Positions 1 to 39,769 are shown, counted from the stretch's first letter. The stretch is DNA of 64,000 nucleotides from Ceratotherium simum simum (GCF_000283155.1 NW_004454198.1:71046-135045), one strand, 5' to 3'. Program-made: numbers and translations. Notes: generated by a model not told the origin, from the letters alone.

Positions 1-719
1 TTTCAATCTCTTTACTTGTTATTGGTCTATTCAGATTCTCCATTTCTTCTTGGTTCAATTTTGGGAGGTTGTATAAGTCTAAGAACCCACAGTGATTCTT
101 AATCTGAAAAATATCTCCATATTCTAAACGCTGCCTGGCCCATAAGGAATCAGGCAAGCTGAAGCATGTTTGGACTAAGATTCACATCTAGTTCATGCAA
201 ATATAGAAAACGCTTCAACGTTAGCTCGTATTACACAGACACACGAATATAATTACAGTGCATGGTATGCTGAAGGCTCAAAATAGTGGAACACTTATTT
301 AAATTGTAGTTTAGATTTTCTCAAATCACTACCTTTTCCTAAGAAGTCCATATCCTCATGACCTTGTCAGCCCAATAAAAAAAAAGCAGGAAATATAATT
401 TATCATCTGAATGTGCAGTCTCCATCATATAGCAGAACATTTCTAGCTAGCCATGTGGCTTTGGACAAGCCATTTGATCTCTTCAATTTGAAAAATATTT
501 TCATGCCTACCATGTGCGAGGCTTTGGGACAGACTTCTGTGGGATGACTCAGACATGCCTTTAAGGAGAAGGGCATGCTGGGTAGAGGTAAGCACAGAAT
601 CTGCAATAGTTCTGGAAGCACAGGGCATATTTAGGAGGGGGGACTAGCAAGTGGTTTGGTTTGGTTGACGTGCATGGGACATGTAGAGAACTGGGGGTAG
701 CTAAGGTTGTTGGGGAGCT

Positions 720-1010
720 AGTCATTGGATATAGAGGTCATCAGGGAGGCAGGCGTCTCAGATTTGGAGCCTGGGTGACTGGGAGAAGGGGATGCCTCTT
801 AAGTAGCATTAGGGAAAATAGCAGGAAGAGTTAGTGTGGGAAAAAGAACGATGGTTTTGGTTTTAAATATGCTAAGTTTAAGATCCTAGTTGGACATCCA
901 GCTGGAGCTTCCAAAAGGTAACTGAAGTGTGGGATTAGAGCTTGGGAGAGTTGCGGGGGCTGGAGATATAGATCTGAGAGTAGCGGGAAGTGATAGTTGA
1001 AACTTGATTG
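720..1010 (+). repeat. Ancient interspersed repeat, family not assigned
   Basis: The phrases about a shift 'GTTGGACATCCAGCTGGAG' and 'GGGGCTGGAGATATAGAT' recall an old mammalian dispersed repeat. Related segments appear to occur at 8030-8330, 11845-12110 and 18600-19260. I cannot name the family from memory. Confidence 0.4.
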
Positions 1011-1601
1011 GATCTGTATTGATTAGGATGTAGGTTCAGCCGATATAATAGTGACACCCAAATAATGGTAGCTTAAACCAGACAGAAGTGTATTTCTTTC
1101 TCTCTCACGTAATAATTCAGGAGTAAGCAGTCTAGCACTTACCAGCTCTCTACTCTGATCTCCGGGAGATGAGAGACTTTGGCTCCTTCTATCTTTTTGC
1201 TCCACAAACTCCAGGGTCATGACCTTGTTCATATGGTCCAGCATGACTCCACACTACCACGCCTGCACTTCCAGCCAGTGGGAAGGGGGGAAAATGGGAA
1301 AAAGACATGACCTGAAAGTACTATAGGACCAGAACCCCAGTCTTCAGCTAGACACATGGCTGCCCATGATAAAGGTTACATTTCTCATCTCCCTTGCAGA
1401 TAAGTGGCCAATGGGAGGTGAGTAGAAGAGACTGAGCAACTTCTAGGTCCGCGCTATAAACATGTGTTGAATATCAACATGTCCTTGCTTACTGAGTCAG
1501 AGAGGGCAGGGTTGTGAAAGCCAAATTAAGGAGAGTCTTCTGAAGAAGAGGTTTCACAATGCTACCGACAGGTCAAGGAGGACGAGAACTGAAAACTTAG
1601 G

Positions 1602-1839
1602 GCAGTGGCCCTCAACCAGAACGATTTTGTTCCCCCGGGAACATTTGGCAATCTCTGGAGACATTTTTGACATTTGTGACAACTAGGGGGAGGGGATGCT
1701 ATTGGCATCCCAGTAGGTAGTGGCCAGGGAAGCTGCTCAACACCCTACGAAGCACAAGAAAACCGCCCAACAACAAAGAACGATCCTTTCCCAAAATGTC
1801 AGGGGTGCTGAGGTTGAGAAACTTTGCCTTAGGGGACCA
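1602..1839 (+). mobile_element. hAT-Charlie nonautonomous DNA transposon (MER20-like)
   Basis: The segment runs from CAGTGGCCCTCAACC through ACATTTGGCAATCTCTGGAGACATTTTTG and ends in GAGGTTGAGAAACTTTG. That gives imperfect terminal inverted repeats about 230 bp apart. This matches the known layout of MER20-type hAT elements; the subfamily name is from memory. An inverted-orientation relative lies at 44906-45115. Confidence 0.6.
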
Positions 1840-1970
1840 GGGCGGTGCTTCCCAAACTTTTCTGCACGCACGTAGAATCACCTGTGAAGCTTTTAAAACC
1901 CTTGATGCCCAGGTCACACCCACACCAATTAACTCAGAACATCTCAGAGTGAATTTCATTACATTACCTC
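1840..1970 (+). mobile_element. Partial MER5-like hAT fossil
   Basis: The sequence GTGCTTCCCAAACTTTTCTG followed by GTAGAATCACCTGTGAAGC and TTTTAAAACCC resembles the end of MER5A-type elements. It abuts the preceding hAT element. The copy is diverged and truncated. Confidence 0.4.
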
Positions 1971-3699
1971 TTAAATTCCTTCCAACTCTACAACTTTATG
2001 AGAAACACAAGTGATTGAATACTGCATTTAAATCCAGATTTCCAAGTAGCTGACGGCATGACCCCAATCGATCCTGTTATACGTGAAGTCCCGTTAGGTC
2101 CAAGTCCGTGGTGATAAAACAGAATGGAGATTTCTGCCTGTGCCTCGGTGGTAAGGACCAACAATCAATACTGGATCTCCACGGCTTTCAAAAATTTTTG
2201 TATAAATTCTACTCACACCAATATTTGAGAGTGGGCTGTGGGAGTTAGGGAAGATCAGAACCTTTCTGGGTCATGTAAAAGCAAATATATGACTATGAAG
2301 AAAAATATCTTTGCCTCACACATACCCACGTGATGGAGGCTTATTCTCACTTCCCCTTTCCCTCCCTCAGCCAATTTTGCAACAAAAGGGGACAAAATGG
2401 CGATGTCCTGGAACAAAAGAGTTTGTTTGAAGGTGAAACCACGAACTGGTGTTTACGGGAGGGCCAGGGGCACTGTTGAGAGGCAAAGGGGATGCTCGTT
2501 AAGACTTGTGATCATTACTGAACCAGGCAGGGGACCCCAGGCCCCTGAACTCTGTCTGTTGCTGCTGGGCTCTGAAAGCAGGCTCTTGGCTCCCTAATTG
2601 CCCCATATGCTGGCTTTATTTGGTGGCTCAGCTGGGTGGAGTGAACTCTAGGAAGAGATGCATTCATTTTTAGTTACCTCACCAGATTGCTAATTTTCAC
2701 TCTGGAGGCATAAATCACCATAATTACTGTAATCCCAAAACAGAGAGGCAGCTCTACTGGCACCAGGGCAGCAGCTATCACTGCCACCAAAGCAATTCCA
2801 CCTGGGGCTCAGGGCACACAAGGCTTGCTCCGCCTGGCACTCCAGATTCGAGACGGAGGGCATGCTGGAAACTCATCCTCCTTCACATGGGGGAAGAAAT
2901 GGAGTTTTCCAGGGAGCAGTTTCTTTGGAGTTAGTGGCAAGAGTGTGCAGATTAACAGAGACCTTCGGCCCCTGGGAACTTGTTTACATGTTTGACTTGC
3001 AAAAAGAACGTCAGGCCCTCTTTTCTCTGGTGTCTTCCCATCAACACACTTCTTGGTTTGGCTTCCTTTTTGTGTCTGTCCTGAGGAAAGACTTAAAAAT
3101 TCCTAAAGAATTACTTCAAACAGAAACCAGAAGCTAAGCTACAAAAGTACTCCACCCCAGAGGTGGGGGCTAAATATCACTAGAGAAAAAAGAAGCCCAA
3201 TGTAACTTGTTACTTTGTCACCTATACTTATAATATTGATTTAAACAAATTTCTTTTTAAAGAAAACCAACCTAAGCTAAGTCTAAGAAATACCAACTAG
3301 ATCCTGAAGCAGGGTCCCTTAAGGGATGATTAACTCGTAAATAAATATGTGAAAATTCCTTACCATTCCTACAGAAGGTGAGGAGGTGGAGATGGGAGAA
3401 TAAATTTTCTTAACAACTTCATATCATAAGGGTGTCTGGGTATCTGATTTTTCCTTTTTTTCCTGACATTTTTAAGACAGCCCTTAAAGAGAGAGAGAAA
3501 GGAGGAAATTTGTGACAAAAAAGAAAAGGCCTGTTGAGGAGGAAACTTTTTTGCCTAATTCTAGAAAGCTTTGGAGAATTTAGAGCCCAAAGCATCCCTT
3601 ATTATTGATGGCAGGTTGGCCTAAGAAGAGAGGGAATTTTAGGTCAGGAACATTTTGGGAAAAATTGAGGCTGTGCTTGGGCATTAGAAGATAAGGCAG

Positions 3700-3920
3700 G
3701 GGCCGGCCCCGTGGCTTAGCGGTTAAGTGCGCGCGCTCCGCTGCTGGCGACCCGGGTTCGGATCCCGGGCACACACCGACGCACTGCTTCTCCGGCCATG
3801 CTGAGGCCACATCCCACATACAGCAACTAGAAGGATGTGCAGCTATGACATACAACTATCTGCTGGGGCTTTGGGGGGAAAAATAAGTAAGTAAATAAAA
3901 ATTATAAAAAAAAAAAAAAA
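3700..3920 (+). mobile_element. ERE SINE (equine tRNA-derived), full length
   Basis: The element has the GGGCCGGCCCCGTGGCTTAGCGG head with A box, the GGTTCGGATCCC B box, the CAGCAACTAGAAGGATGTG body and a poly-A tail. It is flanked by a perfect 11-bp target-site duplication AGATAAGGCAG at 3689-3699 and 3921-3931. The insertion is young-looking and intergenic. Confidence 0.93.
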
Positions 3921-4391
3921 AGATAAGGCAGACAAATAGTGGATTGCAACAGGACTGGCCCTGTGAGGTGGCCCTGGCCCCGGTCTGCCCCCTCGCCTCC
4001 CCCAGCTGTCCTCAGATGACAGGCAGCAGACCTGCTTTGTTTCTTGTCTTCCAATCACCTGCCCTCATGTTTAGGCAGCAGAGAGACCAGAGTTATAAAC
4101 ACAGCTCTACCACCAGCCACGAGTGCAGCATTTAGAGTATTCTAGTTCTTCCCTGATGCTTTTCTACTACATTTCAGACTTCTAATGATCTTTTCCAGAA
4201 CCATCCACAGTGCCTGGCACAAAGTAGATGTTCAACACATGTTTGATGAATTGATTCAAATTTGGAGAGGAATTGTGGGAAAAGTCCAAGAGTGAAAAAT
4301 GAGGGGTGTTTCTCACTTCACTTTCTCTGGGGTCCTGTCCCTATCAGGGAAGGCCTCAGATGAAAGGGCTCAGACCATTCTCATACAATGT

Positions 4392-4647
4392 CTTTTTTTT
4401 TTTTTTTTTGGTGAGGAAGATTGGCCCTGAACTAACATCTGTTGCCAAGCTTCCTCTTTTTGCTTGAGGAAGATTGTTCCTGAGCTAACATCCATGCCCA
4501 TCTTCCTCTATTTTTTGTATGTGAGATGCCACCACAGCACGGCTCGATTAGCTGTGCGTAGGTCCACGCCTGGGATCTGAACCTGCAAACCCCAGGGTGC
4601 CAAAGCAGAGCACATGAACTTAACCACTATGGCACCAGGCTGGCCCC
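4392..4647 (-). mobile_element. ERE SINE, older subfamily, reverse orientation
   Basis: A poly-T start, two GAGGAAGATTG..CTGAGCTAACAT blocks and the reverse-complemented head (TTAACCACTATGGCACCAGGCTGGCCCC) mark a reverse-strand ERE. Its lineage carries the extended 3' body. An imperfect duplication, TCATACAATGTCT against TCATCAATGTCT, flanks it. Confidence 0.88.
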
Positions 4648-6544
4648 TCATCAATGTCTGTAGGTTGGTTCCCACACTCTCGGGTTGGGTCAGGGCCCCA
4701 GTAGAGCAGTGAGGAAGGAACCATTTTTTCTGAAGTCTCCCTGCTTTAATCACAGTAACAGTTGAGTGGCAGTTACATTCTTAGAAGCAAATCGTTCTGA
4801 TTTTGCCTTCCAGAGCAGAGGCGTTTCCCTAAGATCCCAGTTTTACACCAGCAGAAAAAGCCAGGGCTGTCTTGGTTGCAGCAACACCATTTTGTTTTGG
4901 TGACAGGAAGTACTGTGATTTTTCTCACCAACTTCTCTGAAGACGTCACCTTTCAGTTATACACACTTAGATGATTTCTGCCCTCCCCCATCTAATCTAG
5001 GGTTGCTAAGAGTTTCAGTACTTTCTTCTCTGCTTCCTATCTTCCACCAATCCCCAAGTTCTTACCCAGATGCCAGCTGGGACCAGTCTCTGGGACAGAG
5101 GAGAAATAATGTGGAATTGCAGTTAGGGACCAACATGTATATCAGTCTAGGAATAGGCATAACAGCAAAGCCCTTGTTACTACATGGAGGGTGATGGGAA
5201 ATCATTTCTTATCCATCATGGGTGGTGCTGTGGGTAGTGACTAAGCATAGGCTATTTGTTTCAATACATTTTTGTGAAGGTAAATTATTTACTGGGAACT
5301 ATCAATGCCTATGTTAAAAGGGCCATGGAGGCTGTCCAAGGAAAGCAATACAATAATAATGGGCAATTAATTATATCTGATATAATATCAAAAGTATGTA
5401 TATTATATCCAAAAGACAATTCGAATGCATTCACTTTTGAACTGCGTTTGGCTCAGTGTCTCTTATGAAGAGAGACAATAGGAGGACTCCATGTGCATCT
5501 GTGTTTGGGCTGTCAAGTTATCAGTATCTATGTATTTATTTGTTTTCCTTTGGCTTCAAAAAAATTCCTTGGTGTTACAGGAAATATGTGTATCACATAA
5601 AAAACTTTCGCTTCTGAAAACATGCAGTTAATGGCACATATAAATAAAAATTATTGTTTTGCTGTTAATATTTACTATTGAGATGTATGTTCAATAATTC
5701 TCAAATAATTAAAAATATTCTTACAGTGTTTACTGCTGGTACTACTACACATTATGGTTCTATAGCCCTTTTTCCCGTAGAGCTTTTAAAACAAAACAGA
5801 CTCTATGTTTTTTCCCGCTTCCAGTTACGTATTGGAGAATAGCAGAATATAAATATACATTTTTTAAAGGCAAAGAAGCACAAAGAAAGGAAATCAAATG
5901 GAATAAATCCCTGCTATCCTAATTCCAAGCTGGCAAGCTGAGCACACTGAATCAAGTAGAGGATTTTTCAGTCCATTCATGGGGAAAAGTGAGAAGAACT
6001 CAGAGGGTACAGTACTGATTCCTTAGGAACCTGGAAACATGGAGCTCTTGGAGGCAGTGAGAACTATTGCTGTGGGGTTTTCTCCGTCTGCCATTCTTTG
6101 GTCCATAGTGAAATGTTGGAGGAACAGAGTCCAAAGGTGCAGCAGTGTAATGTAGCCTGAAGCCAAAAGCAAAGAGTCTGATTTCCTCCCTTTTGATTAA
6201 TTAGAGGGCCACTCATTGTGGGGTGCCTCGGTTTCCTTATTCATCACACAGAGCAGTGTGGTGTGTATCCTCACCTCACCATAGGGTTGCCACAAAGAAA
6301 AAGGGGATCTGGAGTAAAAGTTGGGAGACTTGAGCTTATGACCTTGGGTTCATAGCACAGCTGATATTTGGGGAAACAAGTTCTGGGAGGACTTAGGGTA
6401 TTGTCATAGAGAAAATCGGGGTTGAAAAATAGTTTTCACAAGAGAGGAACCACGTGGCTCTCAGGGGCCTCGGACTGAAGGGATCTGTGCTTGACAGACG
6501 GACTTTACAGTGACTATTGTTTCTGCTGTGGGATTATAGTTAAC

Positions 6545-6713
6545 TGCCATTTGTAGTGCGTTTACTATGTGTCAAGCCCCTTGCACGGTTATCTCATTTA
6601 TTCATCACCTAAACTCAGTTAGAACAACTTTATCCCAGTTTACAGATGAGAAAACTAAGGCCCCAGGGATTAATTTGCTCAAGGTCACTCAGCTAGATAG
6701 TGGACCTGTCAGT
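6545..6713 (+). repeat. MIR SINE
   Basis: The pattern TTACTATGTGTCAAGCCCC, then TTATCTCATTTATTC, then CAGTTTACAGATGAGAAAACTAAGGCCC and CAAGGTCACTCAGCTAG is the conserved core and 3' part of a mammalian-wide interspersed repeat. Confidence 0.75.
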
Positions 6714-6889
6714 TTCCTCATCTGTAAAATGAGTTAATAACACAACTAGACTCCATCGCTTGCTGGTTTGTTACAGAGTCGCTTGAGATCGTCATGAGCC
6801 ACGAAGAGGCAAAGCCCCGGATATATAGGGATCCGCTGTAAAGCGAGTTTCGCCTTTTTTTAGATCTGAATTCTGTCTTTCTCAAGGCT

Positions 6890-7258
6890 GCTAAAGCGCG
6901 GGCGCGGGTGGATCCTTGCGCAGGCCACGGTCGGATCCTTGCGCAGGCCACGGTCGCCCTCTGCCGACGTACGGTGGGAGCGCGCGGAGAGCGAACATTT
7001 CCGGGCCTGAGAGCGGTCCAAGAGGCTCGCTGGCCTGTAGAGGGCGCCTGCGTAGAGCGGAGTAACCTACTGGGCCGTCCCTTCCCTAAGCACTTCCTGT
7101 CCGATCGCTATGCTCATCCGGTTACGTCATGAGTCGTTCCTGGAGGTTTCAATTTACCGTAAACAAAAAGGATGCGCGCCGACCCGGAAGTGAAAGCTGG
7201 AGCTAGGCCGGAGTAGCTCTTAAGGCCGGCAGTGGGGAGGCGGAGGGAAGCCGTAGCC
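6890..7258 (+). promoter_or_regulatory. DHX8: DHX8 CpG-rich promoter and 5' UTR
   Basis: GC- and CpG-rich sequence lies directly upstream of the DHX8 start codon. Visible motifs are an ETS-type CCGGAAGTGA at 7184-7193, an inverted ETS core CACTTCCTGT at 7091-7100, an ATF/CREB-like TTACGTCA at 7122-7129, and a 23-bp tandem duplication with TTGCGCAGGCC (NRF1-like half) at 6910-6955. There is no TATA box. The transcription start is inferred to lie between about 7100 and 7220. This architecture is typical of a housekeeping gene. Confidence 0.75.
6910..6955. repeat. 23-bp perfect tandem duplication in DHX8 promoter
   Basis: The unit at 6910-6932 is repeated without mismatch at 6933-6955. Each copy contains GGATCC and TTGCGCAGGCCACGGTC, so a possible NRF1-like site is doubled. 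Confidence 0.95.
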
Positions 7259-35178
<27,920 letters not shown>

Positions 35179-37800
35179 AAAGCAAGACTTATCTGCCTCT
35201 CCTGCAGCAGCGGCCTGGGACTTGGACTCACTCTTATTGATGAGAAGCTGGTCCTGTGGATACAGCTGTCCAGCTGCTGAATACTTTAACTGGGTGTTTT
35301 CTAAACTTGACTCTCATTTCTTCCCTGGTGGTAAAATAGAAACAGGGATTTACGCCTGGTTTGACCAGAACCTCCAGCCCCCCCCACTCCAAGTCACTGG
35401 GGCCAGCTGGGCCTCAGAGCCAGCACGAGGTATGCTGCATCGTCTCCAAGAAAGGGGCAACTCGTGCAGCCCTAGGATGGGAAGGGGAGGTGTGAGCATC
35501 TGACACCTACGCGATGAGGGCCCTGGTGCCCTAGCTGGTGCTCTCTGGAGGAGGGAGCCACAAAGCTCATTGAAAGTGTTGACCCCACTTCCTGCCCCTG
35601 TCCAGCCCTTGTACTTTCGCTTAACCTCCTGGAAATATTTATTTTCTTAAGGAAACAAAAATGGTTTTCTGTGGCTGTTTCTTTTAGCTGAAAAGTTAGG
35701 ATATTGGCCTGGGCTCAGGGTGGGGAGATTTAGTATCTGTGGCTTTGGTGCACATGGTGGAGAGTCCCCTGAAACCAGAGCCAGGGGCCTCTTTGGGCTG
35801 GAAAGTGACGCACAGCCCAGACCTCCAGCTTTATCTCTCAGCACCCGCATTAGCCCGGCTCTGCCGCAGATCGCCCCGTGATTAACCACATCCACTGCAC
35901 AGGCGCTCCAGTCTGGGCCCCTGAGTGGTTACAGATGCTGCATACTGAGGACAGAAGGCTCTCCCTGGCTCCCTCTCCCGTCCACCACTCTCACAGTGTG
36001 CAGTGTGTCCTATTTCCTTTTGAAACATGCAAATAACGACACAGCTTTTGTTTTATTTTGTTTTTATTTTTTTCCCCTGAGGTCCTCGATGGGCTTTTAA
36101 CAAAGGGTTTTTATGGTCAAAGTCTCCCCTCCCCCACCCCAAACAGAAGACCAACCTAACACCTCTCTGAGCCAGTTTGTGCTCCCCAGCATCTGTGCTC
36201 TGGGCCTCATGCTTAGGTTTTCTCCTAGAGTTCGGTTGGGGAATGGCCACCTCCTAGTGCCCCTCTCAAAGGTTCTGAGGAAGCTCCTGACTTGGAGGAA
36301 CATCAGGCAGATGCTGCCAGGCCAGGCTGGAACCTCGCCTGGTTATGGAGAAGCCCCTGGGGGATTGGGCACATCGTATGTTATGGCCCACACTGCCTCC
36401 TCATCCCCATTCTAGTAAGTTCTGAAACGATGTAAATGTTAGAACTACTATAAAATTTTACGCCAGACACTAAAAGAGACTATATGACATTCTAGGATAT
36501 GAAGGAAGGTAGGCTGTCATTGGGCAGCAAAGAAACCACCCTGAAGGCACAATTCAGAGAGAATCCAGTGGAGAGGAGTACAGGCCAGGAGTCTGCTGAC
36601 TGAGGTCCCTGCCCCGTCGTTGAGCTGAGTGGGTGCCTCCAGTTCTGTTTGAGTGTGCGCCTCAGGAAGCCCAGGCCAGTAATTGAGGTCAGGGGATCTT
36701 TGCATCTTAACCTTTAAGGCCTTCTGGGGAGAGAGAGTGCAGGGGCCTGCAAGAACCCAAAAGGAAGCAGGCTGGACACCCAGCTCCCCAGTCTGTATTC
36801 CAGTCCAGGTCTCTCTAGTTCAGGAACAAACTCTGGGTTTGGCAGCCCGCCTGTCCCAGCTGAGTGACCAGCACTGACGGCATTGGCACCTCTGAGATCA
36901 TTACCTCCAGGGAGGGAGGTTTGGGATTTAAGCTGCGGTTGAGAAGAGGATATTTAATAGGCCAAGGTGAGAGACAGCAGGGCTGGTCATCTTTCTGCAT
37001 TAGGTGAGCAGAAAGAAGGACCCCAGCTCTGTGGGTGTTCCTTGAACATTTTTCCCAAGAGCTGAGGTCACTTCTCTGCTCTGACAACATGGCTGGGGTC
37101 TGACCTTCTGACTTTGCATCGGGAAATGACATGTAAGCAGCATTGCTGAGCCTACTCATAGGGAGAAGGGGGCTCCCAGCGAGATTCGGAAGGACTGGCC
37201 TGCTGCTCCCACACAATGAGGCCCTTGTTTCTCTTCCTTGAACCAATATTTCCCAAGATTGAGTGACAGCCCAGGAGAGGATGTGGGTCTCGTGCAGGAA
37301 GCTGGAATCTTCTCGGCGCTTAAAGTACTGTTTACCCCATCCCTGTAGGAGCCTAGCTCAGGAGTTTCCTGCCCCTCCACATGTGCTTAGTCTGTGCTCT
37401 TTTGTGTGTGTGGAGGGGCACCATCCCCATGGGGCATGTGTAGGCTCTACTGCTGGATCAGGCTCCCTAGTCCCAGGTTCACCTTCATCCAGTCAGGAGC
37501 ATGATTTGGTTTTGGTTCTCTCCTTCAGCCCAAAGAATTTCCTCCGGTTGTTGCTGTAGCTGTCCTCGGAGCAGTCCCCTCCAATTTAAGGATTTGAACC
37601 AAGAGTTATGAGGAGTGGCTTGTTAATGAACGTTTCAGAGTGCAGAGGTCACAGTCTCAGCCTGCGGAGACATATTCCAGAATGCTGCTTTCTCTTGTAT
37701 GTACTACTCAGGGCCTCAGGGTTCCACTCGACTTTTATACCTTCTTCCCACCGTGATATCCTGGATTTCATGTGGAATTAAATCATATGTTTTTTAAAAC
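35179..37800 (+). other. DHX8: DHX8 3' UTR and downstream sequence, end uncertain
   Basis: Noncoding sequence follows the DHX8 stop. The best polyadenylation hexamer I see is ATTAAA at 37777-37782, which would give a UTR of about 2.6 kb. An earlier, noncanonical site near 35630-35660 (AATATTTATTTTC) cannot be excluded. No repeats of note and no separate gene were seen in this stretch. Confidence 0.5.
37777..37782 (+). terminator. DHX8: Candidate DHX8 poly(A) signal ATTAAA
   Basis: This is the commonest variant hexamer. It is followed within about 20-50 bases by T-rich sequence (ATGTTTTTTAAAAC, TTTTCTATTCC). Usage is inferred only. Confidence 0.4.
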
Positions 37801-38866
37801 ATGTATTTTAAAATTTTCTATTCCTTGCTCTAAATTGTAGAAGTCAGTACATTGATGTTTTGTTTCTAGGAAAAAAATTAATATTGCTTTTTATTTGTGG
37901 GTTGAGAGGCATCCCTGCCTGCGAGGGCTGCCGCAGTCTTGGCGTTAGTACCAGGCCGGTTGAGCGGTCCAGGCATTACTGAGGGTGCTGCTGGCCCAGC
38001 CTCAGCCCGGCTGTGGTTCCAGTTTAACTGGAGAGTGCCTTTTTACCTGAACCAGGCTCCTGGGAAGCTCTTTACACAGGTGCTGGATCTAGAACGGCTC
38101 ATTCTGTCCCTCCCACCTCCACAACCATCCCTGTCACATCCACTGTCATACTCTCTTCTCTAGGTGTCACTGCTTTTTCGGCCATACCTTTCCCACCCAC
38201 CCCCAGGAAACTCGGCCCCAGGGTTCTGGTCTCCCCCAACTTTGGGCAAAGAGAACTTATACTGTTTCCCTATCCCCTCACCCCCGAAGATCTAGTCTCC
38301 TTCTGCCTCAGAAGACACTAGAAGGTGTCCTCTGACCCCTCTTCCTGGGTGCCTTTCGTCTTTTCCCATTCTCCAGATCCTCTCCATACAAACTCTTGTC
38401 CCCAACTTTAGCAACAACAGCAACCTGGAGCCACGGCAGGAGGTGGGACACAGAGTTGGGGTACATGTGTGTAACATGGTCATGGGAGCAACTGTGATTA
38501 CAGAAACCACAGGGCAAACCCTGCCTGAGGAAGTCCCAGGAGGGCCTGCCTCAAAGCTCAGAGCCTTACCTGCCCCACTCGGGCAGGAGATGGCTGCAGG
38601 AGGCCGAGGGGCACCGGGCCACATTACAAAGTACCCTCCATCCATTATTTCATGATCCTCACAAAATAATCCTGGGATGGGGAGAGAGTAGGCATCATTG
38701 AGCCCATTTTTCAGAGGGAAAAGTCGGAGGTGAACTGTCTTTTCCCAAACCCATGTGGGAAGTTAAGTGTCAGTCAGGCCCCAAACTCTGGTCATCAGCC
38801 CTAAGGCCAGAGCTCTTTCCAACCCCAAGTCCTTTTCCCATGGTGGCAAAGAGGACACGGGAGCAC
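37783..38866. other. Spacer between the 3' ends of DHX8 and ETV4
   Basis: About 1.1 kb of noncoding sequence. I see no ERE, no convincing exon and no RNA gene here. Open frames across it are GC-rich shadows without splice or family support. Confidence 0.55.
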
Positions 38867-38869
38867 TAA

Positions 38870-39544
38870 AAGGAGAAGCAGGGGCCTTTATTAGGGTCTG
38901 GCAGACATGGTGGAGGTGGAGGTGGAGGTGAAATCCCAGGCCCGGGCCTAGGAAACCACAGAGGAGAGGCAAGCAGCCCTTGGAGCAGGAGCCCAGCCCT
39001 CCCTGCCTCTACCCAGCACCCTCCACCCCCAACCCACGTTCCTTCCTCCAGTCTCCCCCTGCCTCTGGGAACACAGAGCACCAAGAACTGACAAGCAGGA
39101 CCCTCCAGGGCCACAGCTTTGAGTGGAGTGCAGGATCCAGGCTTTTGTCTCCCCGCGGTGGGAGACCTAGGGAGCTCAATGCACCCCTCTCTGCCAGGAT
39201 AACGTGGGGAAGCTCCTTCTCTGTCCCCCGGAACAGAGCAAACTTGTTCTCTGTGATGGGGGAGAGGGAGTGGAGCTTGGGCCTCTAAGTAGGACCTAAG
39301 AAGAGGCCGGAGGTGCACCCCGCAGGAGTCTCCGGGACTCCATCTTTGCATTTCCGTGTCTCCACCTTTCCTTCCCATCCGCTCTGGTGAGCAGCTCAGA
39401 GTCTGGGCCAGGGCGACTGATGGGCCAGTGGGGACTGCCCCAAAGACATCTGTGGCTTTCAGAGTGCAAGTTTCCCCAACACCAAATTCATCTATATGTA
39501 CACAGGGCAGTACCCACCGGTGGCAGGGGAGCAGCTGCTGGGGG
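38870..39544 (-). other. ETV4: ETV4 3' UTR
   Basis: Noncoding sequence after the ETV4 stop. Transcribed from the minus strand it reaches an AATAAA at 38892-38887, giving a UTR of about 675 bases, close to the human length as I recall it. Confidence 0.8.
38887..38892 (-). terminator. ETV4: ETV4 poly(A) signal AATAAA
   Basis: TTTATT on the plus strand reads AATAAA on the minus strand. It lies about 650 bases past the stop codon. Cleavage is expected at roughly 38865-38875. Confidence 0.8.
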
Positions 39545-39769
39545 CTAGTAAGAGTAGCCACCCTTGGGGCCAAAGGGCTGGGCAGGGCCAGCCAGCTCTG
39601 GGAGGTAGGCGGGGCTCTCGTCCAAGTGGGACAAAGGGACTGTGTCCTCCTCACTGACTGGCCGGTCAAACTCAGCCTTGAGAGCTGGACGCTGATTGTC
39701 CGGGAAGGCCAGAGAGAAGAGAGCCTCAGGCTCGCACACAAACTTGTACACGTAGCGCTCACCAGCCAC
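39545..39769 (-). CDS. ETV4: ETV4 coding exon 12 and stop
   Basis: Encodes residues 412-485 and TAG at 39547-39545: [19 protein letters not shown], closing the ETS domain, then the acidic C-terminal tail ending KGGYSY. The acceptor is CCACAG. Confidence 0.97.
   Translation of the reverse strand: MAGERYVYKFVCEPEALFSLAFPDNQRPALKAEFDRPVSEEDTVPLSHLDESPAYLPELAGPAQPFGPKGGYSY

Larger units (their letters stand above)
1..6890. other. Intergenic region upstream of DHX8
   Basis: No exon-like open frame with splice sites or recognisable protein similarity was found here on either strand. The stretch holds a hAT fossil (about 1602-1839), an old unassigned repeat around 720-1010, two ERE SINEs (3700-3920 and 4392-4647), an L2-like tail near 4205-4260 and a MIR around 6545-6713. 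Short open frames in it are low-complexity or repeat-derived. In human the next gene on this side should be ARL4D, which is not in the window. Confidence 0.7.

Noticed and set aside
3719..3790. A tRNA-like start (GTGGCTTAGCGGTTAAG with GGTTCGGATCCC)
   Set aside because: It is the tRNA-derived head of the ERE with its internal Pol III promoter, not a functional tRNA gene.
3580..3855. Recurrent small open frames beginning MYVIAAHPSSCCMWD-like, seen at 3580-3855, 17570-17785, 21636-21923, 31378-31641 and elsewhere
   Set aside because: They are the antisense translation of the ERE body. Their similarity to each other is repeat similarity, not a gene family.
7232..7258. Upstream in-frame ATG that would add nine residues to DHX8
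   Set aside because: The downstream ATG at 7259 has a better context (GCCATGG) and gives the family N-terminus MAVAVAG.
38866..39762. A 298-codon open frame on the minus strand over the ETV4 3' UTR
   Set aside because: It overlaps the last ETV4 exon in another frame and runs through GC-rich UTR. No domain or family resemblance.
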